A stretch of 6,344 nucleotides of DNA from positions 1 through 6,344 of the forward strand of contig JAKLFN010000124.1 of the NCBI GenBank assembly GCA_022711195.1, given 5' to 3'. The stretch is from Bacteroidota bacterium. Lineage in GTDB: Bacteria; Bacteroidota; Bacteroidia; Bacteroidales; VadinHA17. The notes under the pieces were generated by a model, which made no database searches, was not told the origin of the DNA, and saw only the letters and a program-made list of their open reading frames with translations. Below, piece after piece: positions 1 through 6,344 of the stretch (the stretch's first letter is position 1; the number at the start of each line of letters is the position of its first letter). Made by a program: the position numbers and the translations under genes.

Positions 1-192
1 CCCGGGGCCGCTTATGGGAGGCTCCTCTCCCCTGTGGATGCAGATCGATACAATGTTTAATCCTGCATCCATTCCGCAATAGCCTGTTTCTCCTTCAAAC
101 CTGTTTACTCCGCATTCGCGGGGACACAGGGTACAATGGCTGAGCAAATCAATTTCCTCCCGGGTGTAAATATCTGAATTATTCTTCTTCAA
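1..192 (-). CDS. Radical-SAM protein, PflA/PflX-like (N-terminal 64 codons, cut by window edge)
   Basis: Reading the minus strand leftward from 192 gives 64 open codons that continue past position 1. Residues 20-33 read CTLCPRECGVNRFE, followed by GYCG (residues 37-40) and GEEPPISGPG (residues 55-64). This cysteine-rich N-terminus (Cys20, Cys23, Cys27, Cys39) and the EEPPISG segment are characteristic of the PflX-like group of radical-SAM proteins related to pyruvate-formate-lyase activating enzymes (COG1313-type). The CxxxCxxC motif that binds the SAM [4Fe-4S] cluster would lie beyond the edge, so it cannot be confirmed. The substrate of this group is not established. An in-frame TAA lies 3 codons upstream, so the only good in-frame start is TTG at 192-190. 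An ATG at 205-203 is in another frame and ends after 8 codons, so a one-base indel near the start is possible. It is transcribed divergently from rimP. Confidence 0.8.
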   Translation of the reverse strand, partial: MKKNNSDIYTREEIDLLSHCTLCPRECGVNRFEGETGYCGMDAGLNIVSICIHRGEEPPISGPG

Positions 193-223
193 CCTGATTT
201 ACCATCTTTTGACCACAAAAACG

Positions 224-231
224 CAAATGTA
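224..231 (-). promoter_or_regulatory. Probable Bacteroidetes -7 element for the radical-SAM gene
   Basis: On the minus strand this reads TACATTTG, an exact match to the Bacteroidetes -7 consensus TAnnTTTG. It lies about 32 bases upstream of the TTG start of the radical-SAM gene and would give a very short leader. The nearest TTTG upstream is only 14 bases away instead of about 19-21, so the -33 half is not convincing. The call rests on the -7 element and its position. Confidence 0.4.
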
Positions 232-283
232 ATCACAATGAGGCACAAACTATAAAATTATCGTGAAGCTATCGTTCCAATGA

Positions 284-316
284 GCCGTCGGGCCGTTTTG
301 CCCTACATCCGACGGC
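284..316. repeat. GC-rich intergenic inverted repeat (8-bp perfect arms)
   Basis: The arms GCCGTCGG (284-291) and CCGACGGC (309-316) are perfect reverse complements around a 17-base loop. A second pairing is possible between TTGCCC (298-303) and the GGGC-T-GCAA stretch (317-325), so two alternative folds can be drawn. No T-tract follows on either strand, so it does not look like an intrinsic terminator. It lies upstream of the rimP promoter and outside the predicted rimP transcript. It contrasts with its AT-rich surroundings, which is compatible with a dispersed palindromic (REP-like) element or a protein-binding site. Neither can be decided from one copy. Confidence 0.5.
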
Positions 317-348
317 GGGCTGCAAGGCATTAATAATCATTAACTTTT

Positions 349-379
349 TTTGTAAATATTAAAAGATTTGTTATCTTTG
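349..379 (+). promoter_or_regulatory. Housekeeping promoter of the rimP-nusA-infB operon
   Basis: TTTG at 349-352 and TATCTTTG at 372-379 match the Bacteroidetes primary-sigma consensus (TTTG at -33, TAnnTTTG at -7) with a 19-base spacer, which is the usual spacing. Transcription should start around 384-387, giving a leader of roughly 55 bases before the rimP ATG at 442. No other equally good match was seen between the divergent gene and rimP, so this is probably the main promoter of the operon. Confidence 0.8.
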
Positions 380-402
380 CAACCGATTTGAGGTGAATGT
401 GC

Positions 403-430
403 TAGGGGACGGAGTCCCCTATTTTATTAT
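403..430 (+). promoter_or_regulatory. Leader hairpin of the rimP operon (possible attenuator)
   Basis: TAGGGGAC (403-410) and GTCCCCTA (414-421) form a perfect 8-bp stem closed by a GGA triloop. It is followed by TTTTATTAT, a broken U-rich tract. It sits within the predicted 5' leader and ends 20 bases before the rimP start codon. The shape is that of a weak intrinsic terminator or attenuator. NusA, encoded by the second gene, is known to act on pausing and termination at such hairpins, and nusA operons are autoregulated in other bacteria. A role here is inference; the structure is seen directly. Confidence 0.6.
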
Positions 431-441
431 CAAAAAATAAT

Positions 442-894
442 ATGATTGATAAGAATCATATAGAAAAACTTGTAAATGAGTTCATTAGCGGAACAGGGAT
501 TTTTATTGTTTCCGTTAAAGTAAATAGTGGCAACAGGATAACCATTCTTGCTGACACCAAGAAAGATATTACAATTGACGAATGTGTTTCACTTCACCGG
601 TTTCTTGAGAACAATCTCGACAGGGAAGCCGAGGATTATGAAATGCAGGTTTCATCGCCAGGCCTCGATATGCCATTCCTTGTAATTGAACAGTATTACA
701 AAAACGAAGGAAAGAAAATTGAAGTGACAGATAATGGCGGGGAAAAATTCTGCGGGATACTTAAAAATGTTAACAGCGGTGGGTTCGAGCTGGAAACGGA
801 AGTGAAAGTGAAAGGCAAAGGAAAGGAATCAAGAGAGATATCCTTTAATTTCGACGATATAAAGTCGGCTAAGGCAGTTTTAACTATTAAGTAA
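442..894 (+). CDS. rimP: Ribosome maturation factor RimP
   Basis: The 150-residue product has the usual length and layout of RimP, which binds the 30S subunit in the cytoplasm and is needed for its maturation. The diagnostic stretch YEMQVSSPGLDMPF (residues 66-79) closes the N-terminal alpha/beta domain. The C-terminal SH3-like beta-barrel domain (about 83-150) ends in the typical FNFDDIKSAKAVLTI pattern (135-149). The N-terminal residues and length fit the family, so ATG 442 is accepted. The bases before it are A-rich (CAAAAAATAAT) without a Shine-Dalgarno sequence, as is normal in Bacteroidota. It is the first gene of the rimP-nusA-infB operon, 20 bases before nusA, and is driven by the promoter at 349-379 through a leader containing a hairpin. 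Confidence 0.95.
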   Translation: MIDKNHIEKLVNEFISGTGIFIVSVKVNSGNRITILADTKKDITIDECVSLHRFLENNLDREAEDYEMQVSSPGLDMPFLVIEQYYKNEGKKIEVTDNGGEKFCGILKNVNSGGFELETEVKVKGKGKESREISFNFDDIKSAKAVLTIK

Positions 895-914
895 CAATAA
901 GAGGTTTACACCAG

Positions 915-2153
915 ATGGAAAATGTTAATTTGATCGACACCTTTTCGGAATTTAAAGAACTGAAGAATATCGACCGTCCTACAATGATGAGCGTCCTCGA
1001 GGATGTTTTCAGGGGAATGCTGGCAAAGAGATTCGGGTCGGCCGACAATTTCGACATTATAGTGAATATCGACAAAGGCGACTTCGAGATTTGGAGAAAC
1101 AGGGTCGTTGTGGAAGATGAGGAGTTTACAGATCCCAATACACAGATCCCTCTGACAGATGCGAAAAAGATTGATGAAGATTATGAAGCTGGGGAAGAAG
1201 TGTCTGACGAGGTCAAATTTCTCGACTTCGGAAGAAGAGCAATTCTTTCTCTCAGGCAGAACCTGACAGCAAGGATCCTCGATCTTGAAAAGAACAACAT
1301 TTACATGAAGTACAAGGACAGGATCGGGGAAATAGTCACCGGAGAAGTGTACCAGGTATGGAAGAGGGAAATCCTGGTACTCGACGACGACGGCAATGAA
1401 CTTATTCTTCCTAAAAGCGAACAGATACCATCAGATCATTTCCGTAAAGGCGACTCCCTGAGAGCCGTAGTCATAAAAGTGGAAATGAGGAACAATACCC
1501 CGTTCATTATCCTGAGCCGTACATCACCGGTATTCCTCGAAAGACTATTTGAGCTGGAAGTTCCCGAGATATTTGACGGACTGATAACCATCAAAAAAAT
1601 AGTCAGGGTACCCGGAGAACGTGCAAAAGTAGCTGTTGAGTCATATGACGAAAGAATAGACCCTGTTGGAGCCTGTGTCGGAATGAAAGGCTCAAGGATT
1701 CACGGGATAGTCAGGGAACTCAGAAATGAAAACATCGACGTAATCAATTTCACCTCAAATAACCAGCTTTTCATTCAGAGAGCCCTTAGCCCTGCCAAGA
1801 TCACTTCAATTAAGATTATTGAGGATACCAAAAAGGCTGAGATTTATCTTAAACCCAATGAGGTCTCACTGGCTATCGGGAAAGGCGGTTTGAATATAAA
1901 ACTCGCCAGCCAGCTCACAGGTTATGAAATAGATGTTTACAGGGAGCCGGGCGGTGAAGATGAAGAAGATGTCAACCTCGAGGAGTTCAGCGATGAAATA
2001 GAAGACTGGATAATCGAAGAACTGAAAGCAATAGGTTGCGATACAGCCAGAAGCGTGCTGAACCTTTCTATAAGTGATCTTGTTAAGAGAACAGACCTCG
2101 AAGAGGAAACTGTTAAAGAGGTTGTAAATATTTTGAAAGCTGAGTTTGAATAA
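915..2153 (+). CDS. nusA: Transcription termination/antitermination factor NusA
   Basis: NusA binds RNA polymerase near the RNA exit channel and modulates pausing, intrinsic termination and antitermination. The 412-residue product shows the N-terminal RNAP-binding domain (about 1-130), an S1 domain (about 138-202, GEIVTGEVYQVWKREILVLD onward), KH1 with VGMKGSRI (255-262), and KH2 with AIGKGGLNIKLASQLTGYEI (320-339). An acidic linker (347-366) and a short helical C-terminal module (about 364-412) follow. E. coli NusA is about 495 residues with two acidic AR repeats. The shorter form with a single C-terminal module fits Bacteroidota. A weak AGAGG (900-904) lies 10 bases before ATG 915, which supports this start. 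It lies 20 bases after rimP and 47 bases before infB, so co-transcription is very likely. NusA may feed back on its own leader. Confidence 0.96.
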   Translation: MENVNLIDTFSEFKELKNIDRPTMMSVLEDVFRGMLAKRFGSADNFDIIVNIDKGDFEIWRNRVVVEDEEFTDPNTQIPLTDAKKIDEDYEAGEEVSDEVKFLDFGRRAILSLRQNLTARILDLEKNNIYMKYKDRIGEIVTGEVYQVWKREILVLDDDGNELILPKSEQIPSDHFRKGDSLRAVVIKVEMRNNTPFIILSRTSPVFLERLFELEVPEIFDGLITIKKIVRVPGERAKVAVESYDERIDPVGACVGMKGSRIHGIVRELRNENIDVINFTSNNQLFIQRALSPAKITSIKIIEDTKKAEIYLKPNEVSLAIGKGGLNIKLASQLTGYEIDVYREPGGEDEEDVNLEEFSDEIEDWIIEELKAIGCDTARSVLNLSISDLVKRTDLEEETVKEVVNILKAEFE

Positions 2154-2200
2154 AATAAATATTATCCGGTTTCAGAGGTTATAAAGTCGAGACGTATTAT

Positions 2201-5131
2201 ATGACAGAAGACGTAAAGGCAACGAGATTAAGCAAGGCCGCCCGTGAATTTAACGTGGGGATTTCAACTATTGTGGAATTTCTCCATAAGAAAGGGTTTA
2301 CTCTTGATCCGAATCCTAACACCAAACTCCCGAACGAAGCATATCTTCTGCTGGTTAAGGAGTATAGTACCGATATCAGTGCAAAGAAAGAATCCGAAAA
2401 GCTTGCACTGAAGGATCTGCACAGGAAAAGAGAATCTCTGACACTCGATGATGTGTCTGAGAAACCTGCAACCGAAGATGCTGAAAAAGAAGATGAGATC
2501 CTTGTTAAGGATTCTTCAGGACATACGAAGAATGTCGATCTCAAGGCTGAAATTAAGAAACCGGATATCAAGCTTGTCGGCAAGATAGATCTTGAAAAAA
2601 CATTAAAACCCAAACCTGAACCTCCGAAAGAAGTTAAGGAAAAGAAGCCTGCCGTAAAAACAGAAGAGGCTCATGTTGAAGAAAAGAAAAAGACAGAGAC
2701 AAAAAAAGAGCCGCCTGCTGAGGAACAAGCCAAACCACCCGTCGACCTGCATATCGTCGGAAAAATAGACCTCGAGACTATCGAAGGAGAGAAAAAAAGC
2801 AGCAGGAAAGAAAAGAAAAGCATGCCCGATGAGGCAGCAGCTCCTGTTCCCGAAGCAGAACCCGAAAAAATAATAATTGAGGAACCTGAGAACGAACTGG
2901 CTGAAATTGAAGAGACACTGGAGGAAATAACCAGTCCTGCTGCCATCCAGGATAAAGAAGAAAAACCGATTGAATTGTACCGGCCCGGATTTGAAAAACT
3001 TTCCGGTCCGACTGTAGTGGGTAAAATTGATCTTCCGGTGGAAGAAAAGAAAAAACCTTCTCAATATCAGGCTGTTAAGGTAGACACAGACAATGATTTC
3101 CGTAAGAAAAAACGCCGGAAGAGAATAACAAAGGAGAAAGACCAGGTGTCTGTCGTTAAACCAGATCCCTCCGGAAAGGATAAAGCCGGGAAGAAACCTC
3201 TACTTAAGAAAAGACCTGTCAGGGCTGAAGTCGATGAGGAAGAGGTCCAGAAGCAAATTAAGGAAACCCTGGCCAGGCTTACAACAAAAGGAAAATCGAA
3301 GGGATCGCGGTACCGCAGGGAAAAAAGAGAAGCTATCAGTCAGCTGAGGCGCGAGGAGGAGGACCAGAAGGAACAGGACAGGAATATCCTCAAGGTCACC
3401 GAATTCGTATCGGTCAATGAGCTTTCGATAATGATGAGTATTCCGGTTACAGATATCATCTCAACCTGTATGAACCTGGGCCTTTTCGTATCTATCAATC
3501 AGCGTCTTGATGCCGAGACTATGGCATTGCTGGCTGATGAATTCGGGTACAAGGTCGAATTTGTGAGTGCAGAACTTCTTGAGGCTGTCAAAGAAGAAGA
3601 AGACAGCCAGGAAGACCTCGTACCCAGACCTCCCATTGTAACAGTTATGGGACATGTCGACCATGGAAAGACAAAACTCCTCGACTATATCAGGCGGACA
3701 AATGTGATTGCCGGAGAAGCCGGTGGAATAACACAACATATTGGAGCATATGCAGTTCAGCTCGATGATGGCCGAAAGCTGACCTTCCTCGATACGCCTG
3801 GTCATGAAGCTTTTACGGCTATGAGGGCGAGAGGAGCACAGATAACCGATATAGCAATTATTGTCGTTGCCGCTGATGACGGGGTCATGCCGCAAACCGT
3901 GGAGGCAATAAACCATGCCTCAGCTGCAGGCGTACCTATTGTTTTTGCCATAAACAAGATAGACAAGCCAACAGCCAATCCCGATAAAATAAAGGAGGCG
4001 CTGGCAAAAATGAATTACCTTGTCGAAGACTGGGGTGGCAAATACCAGTCGCAGGAGATCTCAGCAAAATCGGGACTCAATATTGAAACGCTTCTCGATA
4101 AAGTCCTGCTCGAAGCAGAAATGCTTGACCTGAAGGCAAATCCTGAAAAACCAGCACTAGGAACAGTGGTCGAATCATCACTCGATAAAGGAAGAGGATT
4201 CACTGCAACTGTTCTTGTTAAGGCAGGTACCCTGAGAGTAGGTGATGTTATGCTGGCCGGAAGCTGTTTCGGACATGTGAAGGCAATGTACAATGAAAGG
4301 GGAAATAAAATTGATGAAGTAGGTCCTGCAACACCTGCATTGATACTCGGTCTGAACGGAGCTCCGCAGGCTGGCGATAAATTCAATGTGATGGACAGCG
4401 ACAGGGAGGCAAAAGATATCGCGAACAAGAGATCACAGCTTCAGAGAGAACAGGGCCTGAGAACACAGAAACATATTACCCTTGATGAGATCGGCAGAAG
4501 GATCGCGATCGGCAACTTCCAGGAACTCAACATAATCGTTAAAGGTGATGTCGACGGATCTGTTGAAGCACTGAGCGACTCACTCATAAAACTATCGACT
4601 CCTGAGATTCAGCTTAACATCATTCATAAAGCCGTAGGGCAGATCTCCGAATCAGATATCCTGCTTGCCGCTGCATCGAACGCAATTATTGTGGGCTTCC
4701 AGGTACGTCCTTCACTGGCAGCAAGGAAGCTGGCTGAAAAGGAAGAGATCGACATCAGGTTATATTCCATAATCTATAATGCTATTGAAGAAATAAAGGC
4801 TGCTATGGAGGGTATGCTTTCTCCGGAAGTGAAGGAAGAAATCGTTGCCACTCTTGAAATACGCGAGATATTCAAGGTTACCAAAGTAGGAACCGTAGCA
4901 GGATGCTATGTTAAGGAGGGTAAGATAACCCGTAATACGAAAGTCCGGATCATTCGTGACGGTATAGTAATTTATACCGGAGAACTTGGTTCCCTGAAAC
5001 GATTTAAGGATGATGTAAAAGAGGTTGTCGGAGGATATGAATGCGGACTGAATATCCAGAATTTCAACGACATCAAGGTGGGCGATATCGTTGAAGGATA
5101 CCAGGAAGTAGAGATCAGGAAAACCTTATAA
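2201..5131 (+). CDS. infB: Translation initiation factor IF-2
   Basis: IF-2 is the GTPase that places initiator fMet-tRNA on the 30S subunit and promotes subunit joining. The 976-residue product starts with an IF2_N helical module (about 5-55). A long charged Lys/Glu/Pro linker follows (about 60-395) and carries three VGKIDL motifs. A second IF2_N-like module spans about 397-456. The G domain (about 475-645) has G1 GHVDHGKT (484-491), G2 with GGITQH (508-513), G3 DTPGH (531-535), G4 NKID (585-588) and G5 SAKSG (621-625). Beta-barrel domain II (about 650-745), domain III (about 755-865) and the fMet-tRNA-binding C2 domain (about 872-976) complete it. The residue after the P-loop Thr is Lys492, where Ser or Thr is usual. 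ATG 2201 is followed at once by the IF2_N module, so this start is sound. The stop overlaps the gcvH stop on the other strand. Confidence 0.97.
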   Translation: MTEDVKATRLSKAAREFNVGISTIVEFLHKKGFTLDPNPNTKLPNEAYLLLVKEYSTDISAKKESEKLALKDLHRKRESLTLDDVSEKPATEDAEKEDEILVKDSSGHTKNVDLKAEIKKPDIKLVGKIDLEKTLKPKPEPPKEVKEKKPAVKTEEAHVEEKKKTETKKEPPAEEQAKPPVDLHIVGKIDLETIEGEKKSSRKEKKSMPDEAAAPVPEAEPEKIIIEEPENELAEIEETLEEITSPAAIQDKEEKPIELYRPGFEKLSGPTVVGKIDLPVEEKKKPSQYQAVKVDTDNDFRKKKRRKRITKEKDQVSVVKPDPSGKDKAGKKPLLKKRPVRAEVDEEEVQKQIKETLARLTTKGKSKGSRYRREKREAISQLRREEEDQKEQDRNILKVTEFVSVNELSIMMSIPVTDIISTCMNLGLFVSINQRLDAETMALLADEFGYKVEFVSAELLEAVKEEEDSQEDLVPRPPIVTVMGHVDHGKTKLLDYIRRTNVIAGEAGGITQHIGAYAVQLDDGRKLTFLDTPGHEAFTAMRARGAQITDIAIIVVAADDGVMPQTVEAINHASAAGVPIVFAINKIDKPTANPDKIKEALAKMNYLVEDWGGKYQSQEISAKSGLNIETLLDKVLLEAEMLDLKANPEKPALGTVVESSLDKGRGFTATVLVKAGTLRVGDVMLAGSCFGHVKAMYNERGNKIDEVGPATPALILGLNGAPQAGDKFNVMDSDREAKDIANKRSQLQREQGLRTQKHITLDEIGRRIAIGNFQELNIIVKGDVDGSVEALSDSLIKLSTPEIQLNIIHKAVGQISESDILLAAASNAIIVGFQVRPSLAARKLAEKEEIDIRLYSIIYNAIEEIKAAMEGMLSPEVKEEIVATLEIREIFKVTKVGTVAGCYVKEGKITRNTKVRIIRDGIVIYTGELGSLKRFKDDVKEVVGGYECGLNIQNFNDIKVGDIVEGYQEVEIRKTL
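2570..3037 (+). repeat. Three VGKIDL motifs coded in the IF-2 linker
   Basis: The linker of IF-2 repeats a nine-residue motif: KLVGKIDLE (residues 124-132, bases 2570-2596), HIVGKIDLE (184-192, bases 2750-2776) and TVVGKIDLP (271-279, bases 3011-3037). The core VGKIDL is identical each time, but the codons differ at several synonymous positions. This points to constraint on the protein and not to recent DNA duplication. The surrounding linker is low-complexity and shows no other shared sequence beyond charge bias. The function is unknown; a short docking motif or beta-strand is possible. Confidence 0.75.
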
Positions 5132-5500
5132 AAGCGCTTTATATTTTTCGGCGTCGAGAAGATCTTTCACCTCTGAAGGATCGGTCATCTTTATCTTGAT
5201 CATCCATCCTTTGCCATAAGGATCCTTATTGACAGCATCAGGAGTATCTTTTATTGCCTGATTCACTTCAAGCACCTCTCCTCCTACCGGCATAAAAAGG
5301 TCAGATACAGTCTTAACGGCTTCGATTGTTCCGAAAACCTCTTCCTTTTTCAGTGTTTCTCCGAGTGTTTCTATTTCTATAAAAACGATATCTCCGAGTT
5401 CACCCTGTGCGAAATCGGTCACACCTGAATAAGCTATATCTCCTTCTACTCTGAGCCATTCATGGTCCTTGGTATAATACAAATTTGCCGGTACGTTCAT
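5126..5500 (-). CDS. gcvH: Glycine cleavage system H protein
   Basis: GcvH is the small lipoylated carrier that shuttles the aminomethyl group between the P, T and L proteins of the cytoplasmic glycine cleavage complex. The 124-residue length is typical. HEWL (13-16) and the lipoyl hairpin [17 protein letters not shown] (60-76) are diagnostic, with Lys63 as the expected lipoylated residue. [12 protein letters not shown] (93-104) is the conserved C-terminal segment. ATG 5500-5498 gives the normal N-terminus and is preceded by an AT-rich stretch without a Shine-Dalgarno. The other gcv genes are not in the window, as is common in Bacteroidota, where gcvH is often separate. It lies downstream of sprA in the same direction (145-base gap) and also has a probable promoter of its own. 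Its stop (5128-5126) overlaps the infB stop. Confidence 0.96.
   Translation of the reverse strand: MNVPANLYYTKDHEWLRVEGDIAYSGVTDFAQGELGDIVFIEIETLGETLKKEEVFGTIEAVKTVSDLFMPVGGEVLEVNQAIKDTPDAVNKDPYGKGWMIKIKMTDPSEVKDLLDAEKYKALL
5127..5148 (+). terminator. Weak possible terminator at the infB/gcvH junction
   Basis: TATAAA (5127-5132) and TTTATA (5138-5143) can pair around the loop AGCGC, followed by five T residues (5144-5148). It would end the rimP-nusA-infB transcript just past the infB stop, within the last codons of gcvH. The stem is entirely A-U and so weak. An alternative reading is the loopless 10-base palindrome AAAGCGCTTT (5131-5140). No better terminator is visible nearby. Confidence 0.25.
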
Positions 5501-5535
5501 AGTGATAATTATTTAGAAAGTTTTAATTCTTAGGT

Positions 5536-5566
5536 CTTTCAAAAATAAACTTTTTTTATTTGAAAG
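5536..5566. repeat. AT-rich inverted repeat over the gcvH promoter
   Basis: CTTTCAAA (5536-5543) and TTTGAAAG (5559-5566) are perfect reverse complements around 15 bases. If two bases bulge out, AATAAA (5544-5549) and TTTATT (5555-5560) extend the pairing to about 12 pairs with a 5-base loop. The left arm overlaps the -7 element and the right arm abuts the -33 element of the predicted gcvH promoter. It could be an operator, or a hairpin in read-through transcripts from sprA. No clean T-tract follows on the minus strand, so an intrinsic terminator for sprA is less likely. Confidence 0.5.
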
Positions 5567-5570
5567 TAAA
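5540..5570 (-). promoter_or_regulatory. Probable gcvH promoter
   Basis: On the minus strand TATTTTTG (5547-5540) matches the Bacteroidetes -7 consensus TAnnTTTG exactly. TTTA (5570-5567), one base off the -33 consensus TTTG, lies 19 bases upstream, which is the correct spacing. Transcription would start around 5533-5535, giving a leader of about 35 bases before the gcvH ATG. It would allow gcvH to be expressed apart from sprA. Confidence 0.55.
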
Positions 5571-5645
5571 CAATACCTGTCATGGTTTTTTCCGTTGGGT
5601 GTTTCTGCTGTTTTAGAAAATAAAAAGGTACCGTAGCAGCAATAA

Positions 5646-6344
5646 TTACTGAACCAGAGTGAATTTAAGGCTGAAACCTATATTGGTATTTGAAGTAGGG
5701 AATGTATTTGCCACAAACGGATCATTCATATTATGATCGGCGAAGATCTGCAGATTGAACCTGTCGCTTAAAACATAGTCTGCAGTAAGCTTGGCGTTGA
5801 ATACTTTCTGTCCGACCACAGGCTGGTTCACATCTTCAACAAGCTTTCTGGCAACAGTTTTGTTGTCGCGTATTGAGAGGTCGAGACGCAGGTTAAGGTC
5901 GCTCCTGAATGCCTTCTGTGCGCCTGCCGTCTTTATAGTGATCCTGACGTCATCGAAGCGGTAACCGGCGCCAATTATCAGTTCATTGATCCTTGCATCA
6001 GCTATCTGGTTGCTGGCAAGGTTAAGAGAAACAGTTCTCGATTTTTTCCATTCAAACCGTGTCGAGAGGCTGTTTTTCCAGTTCATGTCGATGTTTATGA
6101 GAGGACTGAACTGCTCATTTATTGAGACAACATTCATCTCATACTTTTGTATATAGTTGTTCTGAAGATCGCGCAGTGAGCTCAGGCCGTTCTCGTCGGC
6201 AGTGAAATTAAGGTTTGTCGTATATGCTCCTATCTGGTAGGTGCTCCGGTACTGATGTGAGATATTTATTGACCTGAACCACCTCTGCACAAGTTCAAAT
6301 TTCGAGAGGCCATCAAACTGAAGTCTCCAGTTTGGCATCATTTT
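5646..6344 (-). CDS. sprA: T9SS outer-membrane translocon SprA/Sov, C-terminal part (cut by window edge)
   Basis: The minus-strand frame is open from 6344 to a TAA at 5648-5646 and codes for 233 residues that belong to the end of a much larger protein. MMPNWRLQFDGLSKF followed by YRSTYQIGAYTTNLNF matches the conserved C-terminal region of SprA. SprA is the giant (over 2,000-residue) outer-membrane beta-barrel through which T9SS cargo crosses, and it is needed for gliding in Flavobacterium and for gingipain secretion (Sov) in Porphyromonas. The rest shows alternating hydrophobic beta-strands and ends in NTNIGFSLKFTLVQ, a typical final barrel strand. About nine tenths of the gene would lie to the right. 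The two Met codons near the window edge are internal and not a start; the frame continues through Lys at 6344-6342. No clear terminator follows, so read-through into gcvH is possible. Confidence 0.88.
   Translation of the reverse strand, partial: KMMPNWRLQFDGLSKFELVQRWFRSINISHQYRSTYQIGAYTTNLNFTADENGLSSLRDLQNNYIQKYEMNVVSINEQFSPLINIDMNWKNSLSTRFEWKKSRTVSLNLASNQIADARINELIIGAGYRFDDVRITIKTAGAQKAFRSDLNLRLDLSIRDNKTVARKLVEDVNQPVVGQKVFNAKLTADYVLSDRFNLQIFADHNMNDPFVANTFPTSNTNIGFSLKFTLVQ

Noticed and set aside
203..205. ATG as the start of the radical-SAM gene
   Set aside because: It is out of frame with the conserved cysteine motifs and reaches TAA after eight codons, so TTG 192-190 was used unless an indel is shown.
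887..1138. Minus-strand open frame opposite the start of nusA
   Set aside because: It lies wholly over well-conserved NusA coding sequence, is Ser/Thr-rich with no recognisable domain, and has no promoter or start context.
2154..2200. Possible separate promoter or leader for infB in the nusA-infB gap
   Set aside because: The 47-base gap has no TTTG/TAnnTTTG pair and no stable hairpin; it looks like a plain operon spacer.
2197..3064. Minus-strand open frames opposite the infB linker (Ser/Phe-rich products)
   Set aside because: They are complements of the Lys/Glu-rich IF-2 linker; the biased code (AAG/GAA read as CTT/TTC) removes stops and gives Phe/Ser-rich low-complexity products.
3461..4428. 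Minus-strand open frames opposite the IF-2 G domain and domain II
   Set aside because: They are antisense to highly conserved GTPase coding sequence and show no domain or start signal.
5605..5639. CTGCT/AGCAG inverted repeat after the sprA stop as a terminator
   Set aside because: The stem is only 5 bp with a 25-base loop and no T-tract follows on the minus strand.
6336..6341. Tandem ATG codons near the right edge as the start of a short protein
   Set aside because: The frame is open to the window edge and the sequence matches the interior of SprA's C-terminal region, so these are internal methionines.

Overview
The window comes from a member of the Bacteroidota, probably a Bacteroidales- or Marinilabiliales-like lineage. 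Three things support this: the start regions are A/T-rich with weak or absent Shine-Dalgarno sequences, the promoters match the Bacteroidetes consensus (TTTG at -33, TAnnTTTG at -7), and the right end holds the C-terminus of SprA/Sov, the type IX secretion (T9SS) outer-membrane translocon found only in this phylum. Base composition and codon use look uniform, and I see no mobile element, tRNA, rRNA or CRISPR array.

Layout. Positions 1-192 (minus strand) hold the first 64 codons of a radical-SAM protein related to pyruvate-formate-lyase activases (PflX-like), running off the left edge. Positions 193-441 are a divergent intergenic region. It holds a minus-strand -7 element for the radical-SAM gene, a GC-rich 8-bp inverted repeat (284-316), a near-perfect Bacteroidetes promoter (349-379), and a strong hairpin in the leader of the next operon (403-421). 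Positions 442-5131 (plus strand) are the conserved rimP-nusA-infB operon for 30S maturation, transcription elongation/termination and translation initiation. The infB stop overlaps, tail to tail, the stop of gcvH (5126-5500, minus strand), which encodes the lipoyl carrier of the glycine cleavage system. A 145-bp AT-rich gap follows, with a gcvH promoter inside an inverted repeat, and then the 3' end of sprA (5646-6344, minus strand, cut by the right edge).

How the genes work together. RimP, NusA and IF-2 couple ribosome assembly, transcription and translation initiation, and the single promoter with a leader hairpin suggests common control, possibly by NusA itself. gcvH and sprA have unrelated functions but lie in the same direction and may be partly co-transcribed.

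Most of the window is housekeeping, and I do not see a new multi-gene system. The points most worth checking are the rimP leader hairpin, the inverted repeat over the gcvH promoter, the GC-rich intergenic palindrome, the repeated VGKIDL motif in the IF-2 linker, and the start of the radical-SAM gene.
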